Origin: Smallanthus sonchifolius
Lineage: Eukaryota; Streptophyta; Magnoliopsida; Asterales; Asteraceae
Assembly (NCBI GenBank): GCA_023525975.1
Contig: CM042032.1
Span: forward strand, 76,344,260 to 76,408,259
Reading direction: 5' to 3'
Length of the DNA: 64,000 nt
Made by a program: the position numbers and the translations under genes. The notes under the pieces were generated by a model that made no database searches, was not told where the DNA came from, and worked only from the letters and a program-made list of their open reading frames with translations. Of this stretch, positions 11,434 through 22,032 are shown piece after piece; positions within the stretch are counted from its first letter, which is position 1; the number at the start of each line of letters is the position of its first letter.

Positions 11434-12009
11434 TAGGTCATGGGGAGTACCCCGTGAAAAACCCGTGAAAGATGAGCTGGCAGCGTGGCCAGCGTGGAAC
11501 ACCAGGCCCGCTTGACGTGGACCACGATCGTGGCTGGGTTTCGTGGGATTTTGCACGCTGTGGAGAAGAAGGTGGGTGGCATTGTGCCGTTACCAACCGG
11601 CTATATGCATTAATATTTTTTTTTCAAATTTAATCCACTCTATAAATATACATTGCAAACCAATAATTTTATAAAAACAAAACTACAGTTCTCTCCGAAG
11701 CTTCCGAAAAAAATGAGGAGGATGAACCACCACGTCCAATTGGGAGGGAAAAGCAAAACAAAAAGGAAAGGAGAAAGCTACGTCATCCTCGGCTACAAAC
11801 GAAAAATTGGATAAGTGTTGGCGAAGATAGAGAGCTTTACCGGCATATACGACGCCGATGAAAATAAAAAAATCAAACTTCGGGAGGAAGCGAACGAACG
11901 AGAGAATCTAAAGGTGTTGACGTTGAATACCCAACACCTTTCGGGTGAACATCTCGAAGACGTTCTAGCTTTACAAGCAAAGATCCGTGCACGACTTAGG
12001 AGGCAATGA
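11434..12009 (+). pseudogene. PIF/Harbinger-like element remnant with NAM-associated/Myb-like C-terminal coding end
   Basis: The open end 11815-12009 reads LAKIESFTGIYDADENKKIK ... and finishes with a basic tail (ARLRRQ) and a TGA at 12007. Upstream, in another frame, lysine/arginine-rich coding (GREKQNKKERR-like, 11735-11790) is readable. A charged region of this kind resembles the C-terminus of the second PIF/Harbinger protein, annotated as 'no apical meristem-associated C-terminal domain'. The track start at 11815 is a GTG, and a frameshift separates it from the upstream part. No transposase is present. The palindromic word GGGGAGTACCCC at 11442-11453 may mark a terminal repeat after TTA, but the other end was not found. 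Confidence 0.4.
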
Positions 12010-12886
12010 TTTATTAGTTTTTATGTTAGTTTTTTAAATTGTTATGTTTTTTTATTATTTTAAATGTAATGTTTTTTAGTTTTTAAATGTAATGTTTTTT
12101 AATTTTTATGTTACTTTTTATATTTTTATTTAAATTGTTATATAAAATTAATTAAATTAGAAAAAAAAATGACGTGACAGTACGAAAATATAGAACTATT
12201 TCCCTTAAATTTGGAGTGTCTGGAAAAGGCGTGGAATTTGGTCATTTTCTTCCGATCCTACTTTCTAGCCAACATTAACTCTTTTAGATTCAATCACACC
12301 CAAAAATGCACCACATTTATATAATTCAATTCTTTAACTCGTAATATGTTAATTACGATTTAATAGTTACTTATTTAAAACTAATTAAATAAAAGTATAA
12401 TTCTTATACCATTTTAAAACAATAAAAGTAACAACTATTTACTTGCAGGTGTCAACTACGTAATAAAATATTCTTTTCAACTCAATTTTTAACAATTGAT
12501 GATAATTTTATACTATATATACATATACCAAGAACTAGTCAAAATAGTGAAACCTCTATCTTAATTTAATATTATAATTACTTTTAAATATATTTTGTTT
12601 TTCGACTATAACTTCTAAAATATAACGTTTTATAAAAATTTCGAATACACCGTTATGACGTGCTTATTTTTATCTACGTTATGATATAAATTTTATTTAA
12701 ATTTGACCGACCAAATATACTATATTTTTTTTACTCTTTCCCCAACATAATATTTTTTAAAATTACGAAAATACCATTACAACATGTTTATTTCAACTAC
12801 GTTTTGATACAAATTTTATTCAATCGAGACGCGCACAGAAAGTAAATACTAGTAATTTACATTTGGTAATTATTTAAACCATTTGA
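12010..12886. other. AT-rich region upstream of the GATL gene
   Basis: About 880 bp of AT-rich DNA without genes or clear element ends. The proximal part must contain the GATL promoter, but no well-defined plant cis-element was recognised beyond the TATA-like site at 12888. Confidence 0.5.
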
Positions 12887-12887
12887 C

Positions 12888-12895
12888 TATATTTA
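12888..12895 (+). promoter_or_regulatory. Putative TATA box of the GATL gene
   Basis: TATATTTA lies 62-69 bp upstream of the ATG at 12957. Transcription would start near 12920 and give a short 5' UTR. It is weak evidence in AT-rich DNA. Confidence 0.35.
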
Positions 12896-12956
12896 ATCTT
12901 CCATGATAAGTGGAGGAGAGGGATAGAGAGATCGAGCTTATGCTTTCATCAACAAA

Positions 12957-13991
12957 ATGCCTTCTCCAAATCTCTCTCTCATATCAACACTTCTACTACT
13001 TATCACCACCGTCGCCACCACCGCCGCCGCAGCCGCCCCTCTTAACTTCAAAGAAGCACCCAAATTCTACAACTCACCCAACTGTCCCTCCGCTCATGAC
13101 CATTGTTCAACTAACATAGTCCACGTCGCCATGACTCTTGACGCCGCCTACCTCCGCGGATCCATGGCCGCGATCCTCTCCGTCCTCCAACACTCCTCCT
13201 GCCCGGAAAACATTCACTTCCACTTTGTAGCCTCCACATCCGCACACTCCGATAACATCCACCTCACCATATCCACCTCTTTTCCATACCTAACATTCCA
13301 TGTCTACACATTCGACGACTCCGCAGTCTTGGGCCTCATCTCAACCTCCATTCGCTCCGCACTCGACTGCCCACTCAACTACGCCCGCAACTACCTAGCC
13401 GACCTCCTCCCAACATGTGTCAGAAAAGTAGTTTACCTCGACTCCGACCTCGTACTCGTGGACGACATTGCGAAGCTAGCCGCCACCCCTTTCGGAGACA
13501 ACAATGTTAAAACAGTACTCGCGGCACCCGAATACTGCAACGCGAATTTCACATCGTACTTCACTCCGACCTTCTGGGCAAACCCTTCTCTCTCGGTCAC
13601 ATTTTCGGACCGGAATGCGTGTTACTTCAACACCGGTGTTATGGTGATTGATTTAGTAAGATGGCGGGAAGGGGATTACACAACAAAGATTGTAGAATGG
13701 ATGGAGCTGCAGAAAAGATTGCGGATTTACGAGTTGGGGTCGTTGCCGCCTTTTTTGCTAGTGTTTGCCGGGAAGATAGCTCCGGTGGATCATAGATGGA
13801 ACCAACATGGGTTAGGTGGGGATAATTTTGAAGGGCTTTGCCGGGATTTGCATCCCGGACCGGTGAGTTTGCTGCACTGGAGTGGGAAAGGGAAGCCGTG
13901 GGTTAGGTTAGATGAGAATAGAGCTTGTCCGTTGGATGCGCTTTGGGCGCCCTATGATCTTTTGCAAAGTTCTAATGTTCTTGAATCTTGA
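12957..13991 (+). CDS. Galacturonosyltransferase-like (GATL) protein, GT8 family
   Basis: This intact, intronless 344-residue gene is the only convincing host gene in the window. It has an N-terminal hydrophobic segment (residues 6-27), either a signal peptide or a signal anchor for the secretory pathway. The GT8 catalytic domain spans about 54-335: HVAMTLDAAYLRGS (56-69), the metal-binding DSD (162-164 in YLDSDLVLVDD), FNTGVMVIDL (224-233), HRWNQHGLGGDN (269-280) and HWSGKGKPW (307-315). Length and single exon fit the GATL subfamily, which is linked to pectin and xylan formation in the Golgi. For many members the exact activity is unproven. The start at 12957 is chosen because the hydrophobic segment follows at once. 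The ATG at 12910 opens a different frame. Codons are rich in C at the third position, especially in the first half, unlike the AT-rich surroundings. The exact GATL number cannot be assigned by eye. Confidence 0.95.
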   Translation: MPSPNLSLISTLLLLITTVATTAAAAAPLNFKEAPKFYNSPNCPSAHDHCSTNIVHVAMTLDAAYLRGSMAAILSVLQHSSCPENIHFHFVASTSAHSDNIHLTISTSFPYLTFHVYTFDDSAVLGLISTSIRSALDCPLNYARNYLADLLPTCVRKVVYLDSDLVLVDDIAKLAATPFGDNNVKTVLAAPEYCNANFTSYFTPTFWANPSLSVTFSDRNACYFNTGVMVIDLVRWREGDYTTKIVEWMELQKRLRIYELGSLPPFLLVFAGKIAPVDHRWNQHGLGGDNFEGLCRDLHPGPVSLLHWSGKGKPWVRLDENRACPLDALWAPYDLLQSSNVLES

Positions 13992-14059
13992 GGTACAAGA
14001 ATTTTTAACCGTTTACCTAAAATCATAAATTCAATATACCCATCAATATGTATAAGGAT

Positions 14060-14318
14060 TTTTTTGGATTTATATGGGTTTAGAGGATTAATTTTGGTTT
14101 GTGTGAATTTTGAAAGCATTTTGTTTCTAGATAATCTACTGGTTCGACACATTGATTCAACCAATCTGCTGGTGCAAGAAGCAGATTTGTTTAAATCCGC
14201 TTGTACAACGAGGAGATTGGTTGAATCTGTTTGTCTAACCAATAACCTAGAAACAAAAATCCTTTTTAAAATTCACCTACAAACCAAATTTAATCCTTCC
14301 TTTAGAAATCTAAAAGAT
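14060..14318. mobile_element. Foldback MITE-like inverted repeat just 3' of GATL
   Basis: The outer arms (14060-14131 and 14249-14318) are inverted copies with scattered mismatches; both end in the word TTTGTTTCTAG or its complement. Inner arms also pair, around GATTCAACCAATCT and AGATTGGTTGAATC. The whole 259 bp could form one hairpin. It starts about 70 bp after the GATL stop, so it is probably in the 3' UTR or at its end. TSDs were not identified. Confidence 0.75.
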
Positions 14319-14649
14319 TCATATACACACACATGTATAGATATATATGTGTGTGAGAGTACATATATAAAATCATGTATTTTTCATTCGATCCATTGAT
14401 GACTTTAAATATAAGTCTATGAGATCGTCAAGATATATATACACATATATGCTAGATTTTGATAGTTTGTGCTAGCTTAATATTGTATCGCAGATCTAGA
14501 AACTCTCTGTGCTGTAAAAATGAAATCAAATGTAATATCTGTTTCAATCATTAGTTCCATAATTATTGTTGTCAAAGGCTATATATGCTAGCTGGGGTTT
14601 AATTCATAAGAGGAAACTGTTACATTATTTTTATTTTTTATGTATGTGG

Positions 14650-14933
14650 GTGTTTGGGATTACTTATTTACTCTACTTATTAACTTATTAACTTATATAA
14701 GTTAATAAGGTGTTTGGGAAAGCTACTTATTTAGCCTACTTATACCATTTTTCAAGAAGTAAGTCCATCCTTACTTATTACTTATAACTTATTAACTTAT
14801 AGCATAAGTCAATAAGTAGTTTTCAAAGAAAATCCCAAAGTTTTTGAGAAGTTACAAATTATGACTTATGACTTATGACTTATTACCTTTTTGAATAAGT
14901 AATAAGGAGTTTCAAATAAGTAATCCCAAACAC
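14650..14933. mobile_element. MITE with perfect 20-bp terminal inverted repeats
   Basis: The left end GTGTTTGGGATTACTTATTT is matched exactly in inverted form by 14914-14933. The interior (about 284 bp) is made of ACTTATTA/TAATAAGT words. The start resembles the GTGTTTGG end of many plant hAT-like MITEs. A clear TSD was not seen. Confidence 0.8.
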
Positions 14934-15112
14934 AGCCTAAGTCGGACAAGATTACCATCTATAATTTGAAAAAGAAAAACTTTGTTCATAGCATTATCAC
15001 ATCATTACGTTTTAAATATTAAAAACAAACTCTTGTCATAATTTTTCCTTACGGTTATCGTATACTTTAGCGAAATTATATTTAATAAAATTGATTATGA
15101 GTGACGGACTCT

Positions 15113-15261
15113 GCTTGTAGTTGGGGTTTCTAGCCCAATGGTATCCAACGTGTTGGTGGAATTTCCTCCTAAATGTTGAGAGTTCAAATCTCATTATGAA
15201 TAAAATATGATGTAGTTTAGAAATAGATCAATGAGCGTATAAGTTTACTGTTTAAAAAAAA
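15113..15261 (+). mobile_element. tRNA-derived SINE-like insertion
   Basis: It has an A-box-like TAGCCCAATGG (15132) and a B-box-like GAGAGTTCAAATCTC (15178-15192), and ends in an A-run (15254-15261). Imperfect flanking repeats GTGACGGACTCT (upstream) and GTGACTCACTCT (15262) fit a target duplication with two mismatches. Confidence 0.6.
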
Positions 15262-16184
15262 GTGACTCACTCTATTAACCTCTTTAACACAAACATATGA
15301 CCAGGTAGCATGCATTAATTGCCTTCTGTTTTTACAAACTGTACTCAAATAATATATTGATATATGTTCAAATCATTGTTAAATAATACCTTTTTTTTTC
15401 ACTTTTCTTTAGCTAAATAATACATTGCAAGAAAGGATTAAATTTGTTTGTTTTAAATTAAGAAAATGGGACCTTCGTCCATGTGAGATGCCGAGTTTGG
15501 GCATCTCCAATCATAGGTCCACTCACAAGTTTCTGTTTCGGCTTGTAAGGAATTAGGAAATATACTGTTCAATTCTTTCTAATTATATTTTCTTTTTGCA
15601 TTTATCTTTGAAATATAAATTTAAACATATCGAAAAAATTTGGCTTGTGTTATTTAAGAATCTGCTTGACAATATAAAAACTACAATTCAGCTTAAGTGA
15701 GTATATATATTATTTGTGTTCATTTCATCAATAAATTCCAGTTTTTCGAAAGGAACGATATATGGGTCTTAATTGCTCAGCTGAGCTTGTATTAATTGCT
15801 TAGGATAAATGCCCCTTTGGTCGCCACTCTATCTAACTTTGGAGCAACGCACTACTTCACACAGGTTAGAAAATTACACCATAACAGAAACAAAATTACA
15901 TTATATATTACAAATATGCAAAAGCACCACATACCCGGTCAATGTTTAAGTCTAAAATACATTAGTAGTCAGAAAAATAATCAGACAAAATTGATTCATC
16001 TTCGTTTTCCATATCATCGTATGTGTCTTCAAGTGCTTATTCCTCTTCGCAAGTATCTTCACTGTCAAGAGTACCAACTTCGATGACATTATTTAAAAAA
16101 CTAATAACAAATTCACACGTAATTCACACGTTTACATTTAAATTCTTCTTTCTCGTCGTTGGTATCCTCATTGTAATACATCGG
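15262..16184. other. Intergenic DNA, with a segment repeated beyond the copia element
   Basis: No gene is recognised. The reading frame at 15796-16086 gives no known domain. The segment 16083-16140 (GACATTATTTA...CTAATAACAAATTC) recurs at 18229-18270, on the far side of the copia element. Confidence 0.5.
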
Positions 16185-16865
16185 TATTAGATCATATTGT
16201 TAAAATTAATTATAGGAGGTAGATTATGTAAATATGGTTATAGTATATAACCATCTCTTGTAACTCTAATTCTTTACACAATCAATACAATACAACATAA
16301 TCACACACACAAAAGGTGTTTAACTTGGTATCAGATCCAAGCACCTTCCTGCCATCGTCGCCGCCTCTCACCACCGTCGGAGCTCCGGCCTCTGCCTCAC
16401 AGTCTCACAATTGACCCTTTCTCTCTGCATCTTTCACTCTCGCCACTCACAGGAGTTCCCTGGCTTCACATCATTCCACAAACTACTGAATTCAGTCCAC
16501 TTCCGCCATAGCCGCCACCTGTAAACCCTTTTTTAGGAACCTTTGCTATTCTCGTTTTTTCGCTTGTTTTTCGATACTTGTTGGTTATTGGCTTGTTTTC
16601 TTGTTGCTTGTTGACTCTCTGATCGTCGAAACACTGTGTTTCAATCTTCCTATAAAAAAATTTCAGACGAAACCTTTTGTTTCGGCCGAAACTTTTTGGG
16701 CAAAGTTTCTTCTACCAACTTTCGCCTACCAAAGTTCCATCTATCAAACTTTCGCCTCCTAAGTTTTGCCTAGCAAACTTTCGTCGAGCACACTTTCGCC
16801 TACAATACCTTACAAAGTTTCGCCTACCATCCCTTTCAAACTTTCGCCTAACCCTAGACGGTACT

Positions 16866-17790
16866 ATGGCTAGCATCACCATCATTACTCTACAACAGAA
16901 AGCCTCTCACACAAATTTGCTTTCACCCTTTCCCCTACCAATTATGGTTACTGGAAAACCATGCTTGAACTTTTTTCTCATTACAAACAATCTTTTCAGG
17001 TATGTTGACGGTTCTATATCCTGTCCACCACAATCCATTGCCACTTGTTCTGATGTTGCAACGGTTGTCACTGTCAACTACACTACATGGATCCACAATC
17101 ATGCCTATGTTCGAATGATTATAATCTCCACAATCTCGGAGGCCTCCTTTTCACATGTTCAAGGCACAACTGCTCGTGAACTATGGCTCACTTGAACAGG
17201 CTTATGCCCCTCACACTGCCTCAAGGGAATACATGCTTAAGGCACAACTTCTTAAGCTTCAAATGAAATGAGATAAAACTCCGCTCAACTATCTCAGTCA
17301 TGTCCAATACTATGCAACTACACTGGCTAACATTGAAGAACTTGTTAAAGACAAAGATCTTGTTCTCTATGTCATCTCCAGGTTGCGTGAGGAATACAAT
17401 AGCCTCAAATCCACAATTCTTGTCCGGTCCTCTCCTTTGACTTTTTGTGAACTTTATGGTCTACTGAGTTACCACGATTATATGATGACAAAGCCACCCC
17501 AATCTACTGCTCCTACAACATTCACTGCCACTATTAGTCACACCCAGTCCCCACAACAACTGTTTTTACTTCACTAGATGGCCTCTCAGCTTGGCTATCA
17601 ACACATGTCAAGTGTTGCAGCAGCTTCAACTCCCAATCCCCACAAGCCTTCTATGGCGCTCATCCCTCAAACAATCGTGCCAACTTCAATCGAGGACGAC
17701 GGGGATCTTATTCTCCCCGTCTTCCTCAACTTAAAAATTCACGTTTTTACGTTCCAATCTACAGGTCGTTTTCCGTCCTTATCTTGCAGG
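16866..17790 (+). pseudogene. copia gag remnant
   Basis: From ATG 16866 the protein reads MASITIITLQQ and shows copia Gag segments: FLITNNLFRYVDGS (near 16973-17013), then in other frames KLQMKxDKTPLNYLSH (17254-17300) and LVLYVISRLREEYNSLKST (17359-17417). The family gag has YLWxxxNNLFGYVDGS-type text at this place. Stops and frameshifts at about 17195 and 17270 break it. Near 17693-17720 a trace of the arginine/glycine-rich segment (GRRGSYS-like) is left. It is not functional. Confidence 0.75.
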
Positions 17791-17895
17791 GTAATATTAG
17801 ATCATATTGTTAAAATGTAATTATAGGAGGTAGATTATGTAAATATAGTTATTGTATATAACCATCTCTTATAACCCTAATTCTTTACACAGTCA

Positions 17896-18176
17896 TAGGG
17901 ATGAGCATTTGGTAACGAGTACCGGTACCGGTACCGATAACGTACCGGTACCGTACCGATAGATTCGGTACCGGTATTGGTACCCACTTTTCCATAAATT
18001 CGGTATCGGTACGGTACGGGTACCGAAAAAGATGGACATTTTGTAACGAATACCGGTACCATACCGATACCGTACCGATAAATTCGGTACCGGTACCGGT
18101 ACCCACTTTTTCATAAATTCGGTACCGGTATTTTCGGTACCGGTTCGGTATCGGTACGGTACCGATCTCATCCCTA
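17896..18176. mobile_element. hAT-like MITE made of GGTACC-type repeats
   Basis: Ends TAGGGATGAG and CTCATCCCTA are inverted repeats. The 8-bp flanks CACAGTCA (17888-17895) and CACAATCA (18177-18184) are a target duplication with one change. The interior is almost entirely GGTACCGGTACC/CGGTATCGGT words and so is highly self-complementary. It sits inside the 3' LTR of the copia element at 16185. Length 281 bp, with no coding capacity. Confidence 0.9.
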
Positions 18177-18559
18177 CACAATCAATACAATAAAACACCA
18201 TTACACCTAAAAATTGTTTCACTTTCAGTGACATTATTTAATAAACTAATAACAAATTTACAAGTTTACATTTCTTTCGTGATTTACTTAATTATACGAT
18301 TTTAGTACTTTTATCAATAAAAATGGGCACATGTCTACAATGTAGTCGTTCTTAACATATTTTTACCATTTCTGCTTTCTTATAAGATTAAAGTACAACC
18401 AGGGGCGGACCTACGGCTAAGGCAACGGGGTCCAGCGACCCCATAGAATTTTTCGTTTTACATAGCGTTTATATAGCCGAAACCCGAGCGACCCCATAGG
18501 TTTTTTAGCAGTGACCCCATACAATTATAATTTGTGTGAATTTATCTACAATTCCTTCA

Positions 18560-18632
18560 TTGTCTCAGTGGTCTATGTTTTACATCGTGTGCTTCCGCAA
18601 TCCGCTTAATAAAGGTGCAGGTTCGAACCTCT
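18560..18632 (+). repeat. tRNA-like (SINE-type) piece inside the hAT element
   Basis: TCTCAGTGGTCTATG resembles an A box and GCAGGTTCGAACCTCTG is a good B box (18618-18634). No tail or TSD of its own is visible, because the 225-bp repeat begins inside it. Confidence 0.5.
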
Positions 18633-19077
18633 GTTTTGATTTTATTTTTAGATTTATATGATGGGGGGAGGTAGTTTTGGGAACAGAAACCGGAATTGAA
18701 TTCTCAACGAAGAAATAAAGAGGTGGGTTAGCGGCATATCCAGATAAAGAGGCTTTGGTGTAGAAAAACCATTAGTTAATGAGGAATTTATTAAACGAGA
18801 AGACAATAATTTTGAAAATGGTTTGTGAAATATGTTGAGTTTTAGTGTTTTACCTCTGTTTTGATTTTATTTTTAGATTTATATGATGGGGGGAGGTAGT
18901 TTTGGGAACAGAAACCGGAATTGAATTCTCAACGAAGAAATAAAGAGGTGGGTTAGCGGCATATCCAGATAAAGAGGCTTTGGTGTAGAAAAACCATTAG
19001 TTAATGAGGAATTTATTAAACGAGAAGACAATAATTTTGAAAATGGTTTGTGAAATATGTTGAGTTTTAGTGTTTTA
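18628..19077. repeat. Identical 225-bp tandem duplication
   Basis: The 225 bases from CCTCTGTTTTGATTTTATTT to ...TTTAGTGTTTTA (18628-18852) are repeated at 18853-19077 with no difference found by reading. It is therefore very recent or an assembly artefact. Confidence 0.95.
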
Positions 19078-19651
19078 CTATTATAATTTATAATATTAGA
19101 TTTATTCGTCCTTTGACATCAAACAAACATTTGTCTTATATACTTTTGAGTTAATTAGATTCCCATATATTTTTTTCTATCAAATCACAGGTATAATTTA
19201 GGTTAATAATATTTTTAAATTGATTTAAAACTCAAAATATTTGATGAAATCACCTTCAAAATCATCCAGACAAAAGTAAAATCACCTTCATATATGTGAC
19301 CCGACCCGGACCGAAAGTTCTATAATCGGGTGATAGACATCCTAACACTGAATATTACGGACCTCATTGAAAAAAATTTCTAGCTCCGCCACTTAGTACA
19401 ACGTATCCAAAGAAATGATATGTATCACAAAAGTTAGCGATTTAAGCGATTCTAGTTCCGTTTACACGATTTTACCTTTGAGCCACCCAATTTTTCGCAA
19501 ATTGAACTTCTGAATATCACTTTTACGCAATTTTGAATTTTAGCCACTCATTTTTACTCAATTTTTGTATGTGATTCTATACTTTGGCTTTCAAGTAAGT
19601 TTTTCTTTTACATTACCGCTTTATAATTTTATATGTCATTTTATTTCTTAA

Positions 19652-20134
19652 CTAGGTTAGAATCCCGTGTATTACACGGATTGAATAAATGTAATGATAT
19701 ATACTTACTAATAAAAACTTATATCTTAAAAATCCGTGAATTACACGAGTTGAATAAAATTTTACGTAACAGTTATAAATTCTATTAAGTTAATACTTAA
19801 AACATTTTTTAGCTAAGTATTAATTTTTTTTATGTAACTAATAAATATTAATTCATGTTAAACTTCAGAAACCCGGTGTATTACACGGGTTAAATAAATG
19901 TAATGTTATATATACTTAGTAATAAAGATTTACATGGTACATATTTATGAAAAACGTTTTATAAAAACAATTATAGAAATCATTATTATTTAATAGGAGA
20001 GAGAGAGGGGAAACAAAAGATTATAAAAAAATTAAAATTTTTTGTATAATTAATAAAAGAAAGAGGCGGGAAAAAAAGTGCATGAGAGAGTGATAAGTGT
20101 CACTTCAAAACCTTTGTTTATTATATAGTATAGA
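19652..20134 (-). mobile_element. Non-autonomous Helitron
   Basis: On the - strand it begins TCTATACTATATAATAAA (ending at 20134) and ends with a hairpin CCGTGTAATACACGG followed by GATTCTAACCTAG at 19652. The flanking bases are A at the 5' side and T at the 3' side, as expected for Helitrons. 483 bp, no coding. Near the 3' end, variants of the terminal hairpin recur at about 19731-19750 and 19871-19890. The same family occurs at 35062 and 47832. Confidence 0.85.
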
Positions 20135-20553
20135 TATAAACAAACCTCTAGAGATCATTAGATCGTTTGTTTTTTTTCTTTCAATTAAAGTATATTTTAA
20201 TTTAGAAAGGAAAACTAAATACGAGCATGCTAATATAATTCTTTCTAGTTGAGGGGTAAGTGAGTTTGTTAACGAGAGTTTTTAGCAATCTTTACAGAAC
20301 CGGACTGGACAGCGAACCAGTCGACTTAGAGGTTCACTGGTTAAACCGGTCGGATCAGTTGAACCAGATTGCGTCATAAAAATTATAAAAATTAAAAATA
20401 TGTATATAGATACAAAATGTAAAACAAATCTTGTGATAGATTCACTAGAGAGTTTATTAACTCTAAATCGGGTTTGGTCATTATTATTTAACTTTTTATC
20501 TTTGCTTTGTTCTTTTTTTTAATCTTTTAAGGCCCTTAATGTGCATCAGTTAC
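20135..20553. other. Intergenic DNA with ACCGGTT-type inverted words
   Basis: At 20300-20365 the words GAACCGGACTGG, GAACCAGTC, GGTTCACTGGTT, AAACCGGTC and GTTGAACCAG pair with one another, which suggests a fragment of a palindromic DNA element. No ends or gene are resolved. Confidence 0.4.
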
Positions 20554-20829
20554 TATTAGATCACATTGTAATTAGTCTATAGTTGAGGATAGTTTATGTA
20601 AATATATAAATGTATAAATACTCTATGTAATACCCTAATTTGGTAATACAATCATAATTCTCATATATACTAAGGTTTAATTTAGTATTAGAGCCTTATT
20701 TTGGCTCTACCACCCCATCACACATCATCCTCAAACAATCACTACCACTAAACCGGTCCTCATCATCGATGCATAGTTTTAACATGGAATCAATTAGTTT
20801 CAACACTTCATTAATTTGAACTAAAAATC

Positions 20830-21460
20830 TTATATCTGGTCTTCCCGAGAAACATAAAAAATTTTCATTTTTGTAAAGGTCGATGGGGAAAATAAGACTC
20901 CCCACCACCAAAATTTGAGTGAAAATATACTAAAAATAAAGAAATTTTTTAGTCTTTTTTCCTTTATTCTTTTTTTTAGAATTCAGAAAACAGAAGAATT
21001 CTTTTATAAAATGGAGGGTCTATTTCATATTGATTAGAATATAGACTGCTAATTATTCATTTTATATTCACTTTGATATTAACAAATTACTGAACTCATT
21101 TTTGAGTCAAATCCATTCTGATTATTTCGGTATTTTAGGACTTATTTGTTTGTCGTACAAAAAAACTTTTTGAATTCCCGGTAGAAAGAGATTTCTCTAA
21201 TGACAGAGCTTTTAACACTGCCCCATATCCTTTCCTTTTCCAAATATTTTTACGAATACGCTTTTTTGATATCGAATGACGTTTTTTTGGAAGTGACGTT
21301 TTTTTGGAAGTGGCATTTAAAAGTTATTCATTGTTATAGTTAGATGTGAAAGACATCTATTGTTCAAAACGAATTCTTATTTCTTATTCATTATCTATTT
21401 TTTTTTATCTAAATAAGATTCTCTTCATAAAAAATAAATAAAGATATGTCAAAGGTCCGT
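20830..21460. other. Leader insert with possible organelle origin (unproven)
   Basis: This stretch in the copia leader is AT-rich and has a readable run on the + strand at about 21168-21281 (VERDFSNDRAFNT, then YPFLFQIFLRIRFFDIE and a stop) whose codon use looks like plastid coding. A duplicated 17-mer with a T-run (GACGTTTTTTTGGAAGT) sits at 21279-21312. I could not name the gene, and the origin is a guess. Confidence 0.25.
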
Positions 21461-22032
21461 GAAAATTCGTCATACTTGCATACAAATCGACGACTCACTG
21501 TTTGATAGTCGCCGCCGCCCCTGTTTGTTGGTCGCATCTCATCTAAGATTCCCTGTTTACCCAATCGCCGCTTCACTGTTTATCTTCTATTCAGGTTTAT
21601 TGCTTCTTCTAGTTTATTGATCACTCTACAACCATCGCATCTTCTTCATTACAATTGCCATTGAAAGTTTTTCTTCGTCTGCAAGTTTCCTTGTGTTTTC
21701 CAAGTTTCGTGTAGCTCATTTACATGAAAGTTCCAGGTTATACGAAAGTTACAACTTTCTCTTATTATCCACACAAAAGCTACAACTTTCGCTCGGGTTG
21801 CACAACTTTTGAACGCAAGTTGCCTGTTCACACGAAAGTTTCCAATTCGTACCGGTTTTCTTACAGTTTCACCCGAAACTTCTCAAGTTTTGCACACAAG
21901 TTTCTTTCACATGAAAATTCCAAAAGATTTGTGCGCAAGTTTGATTCGTATGATAGTCTCATTCTAGTTTGACTATTTTACACAATTACTTACCTAGTCA
22001 CAACACTATGGCTACTTTGACTCCTTTACATC

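Larger units (their letters stand above)
16185..18219 (+). mobile_element. Ty1/copia-like element reduced to LTRs and gag
   Basis: 5' LTR at about 16185-16322, primer site TGGTATCAGATCC at 16326-16338 (initiator-Met type), a broken gag, and a 3' LTR at 17795-18219 that contains a 281-bp hAT MITE. Without the MITE and its TSD the 3' LTR is about 136 bp, against 138 bp for the 5' LTR. The internal region is only about 1.47 kb and has no protease, integrase or RT. Both LTRs start TATTAG rather than the usual TGTTAG. It is related to the longer element at 20554-25553. Confidence 0.8.
18400..19394. mobile_element. Non-autonomous hAT-like element
   Basis: The left end CAGGGGCGGACCTA and right end TAGCTCCGCCACTT are imperfect inverted repeats. 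The 8-bp flanks AGTACAAC (18392-18399, 19395-19402) are exact. The 995-bp interior carries GGGGTC/GACCCC words near the left end, a tRNA-like piece (18560-18632) and the 225-bp duplication. No transposase frame is present. Confidence 0.9.

Noticed and set aside
12910..13119. Alternative small protein overlapping the GATL start
   Set aside because: Another frame over the GATL signal region, low complexity (poly-Pro), no known domain.
17877..18234. Overlapping reading frames on the - strand giving YRYR-type proteins
   Set aside because: They arise from the GGTACC-type repeat of a hAT MITE and have no protein-like composition.
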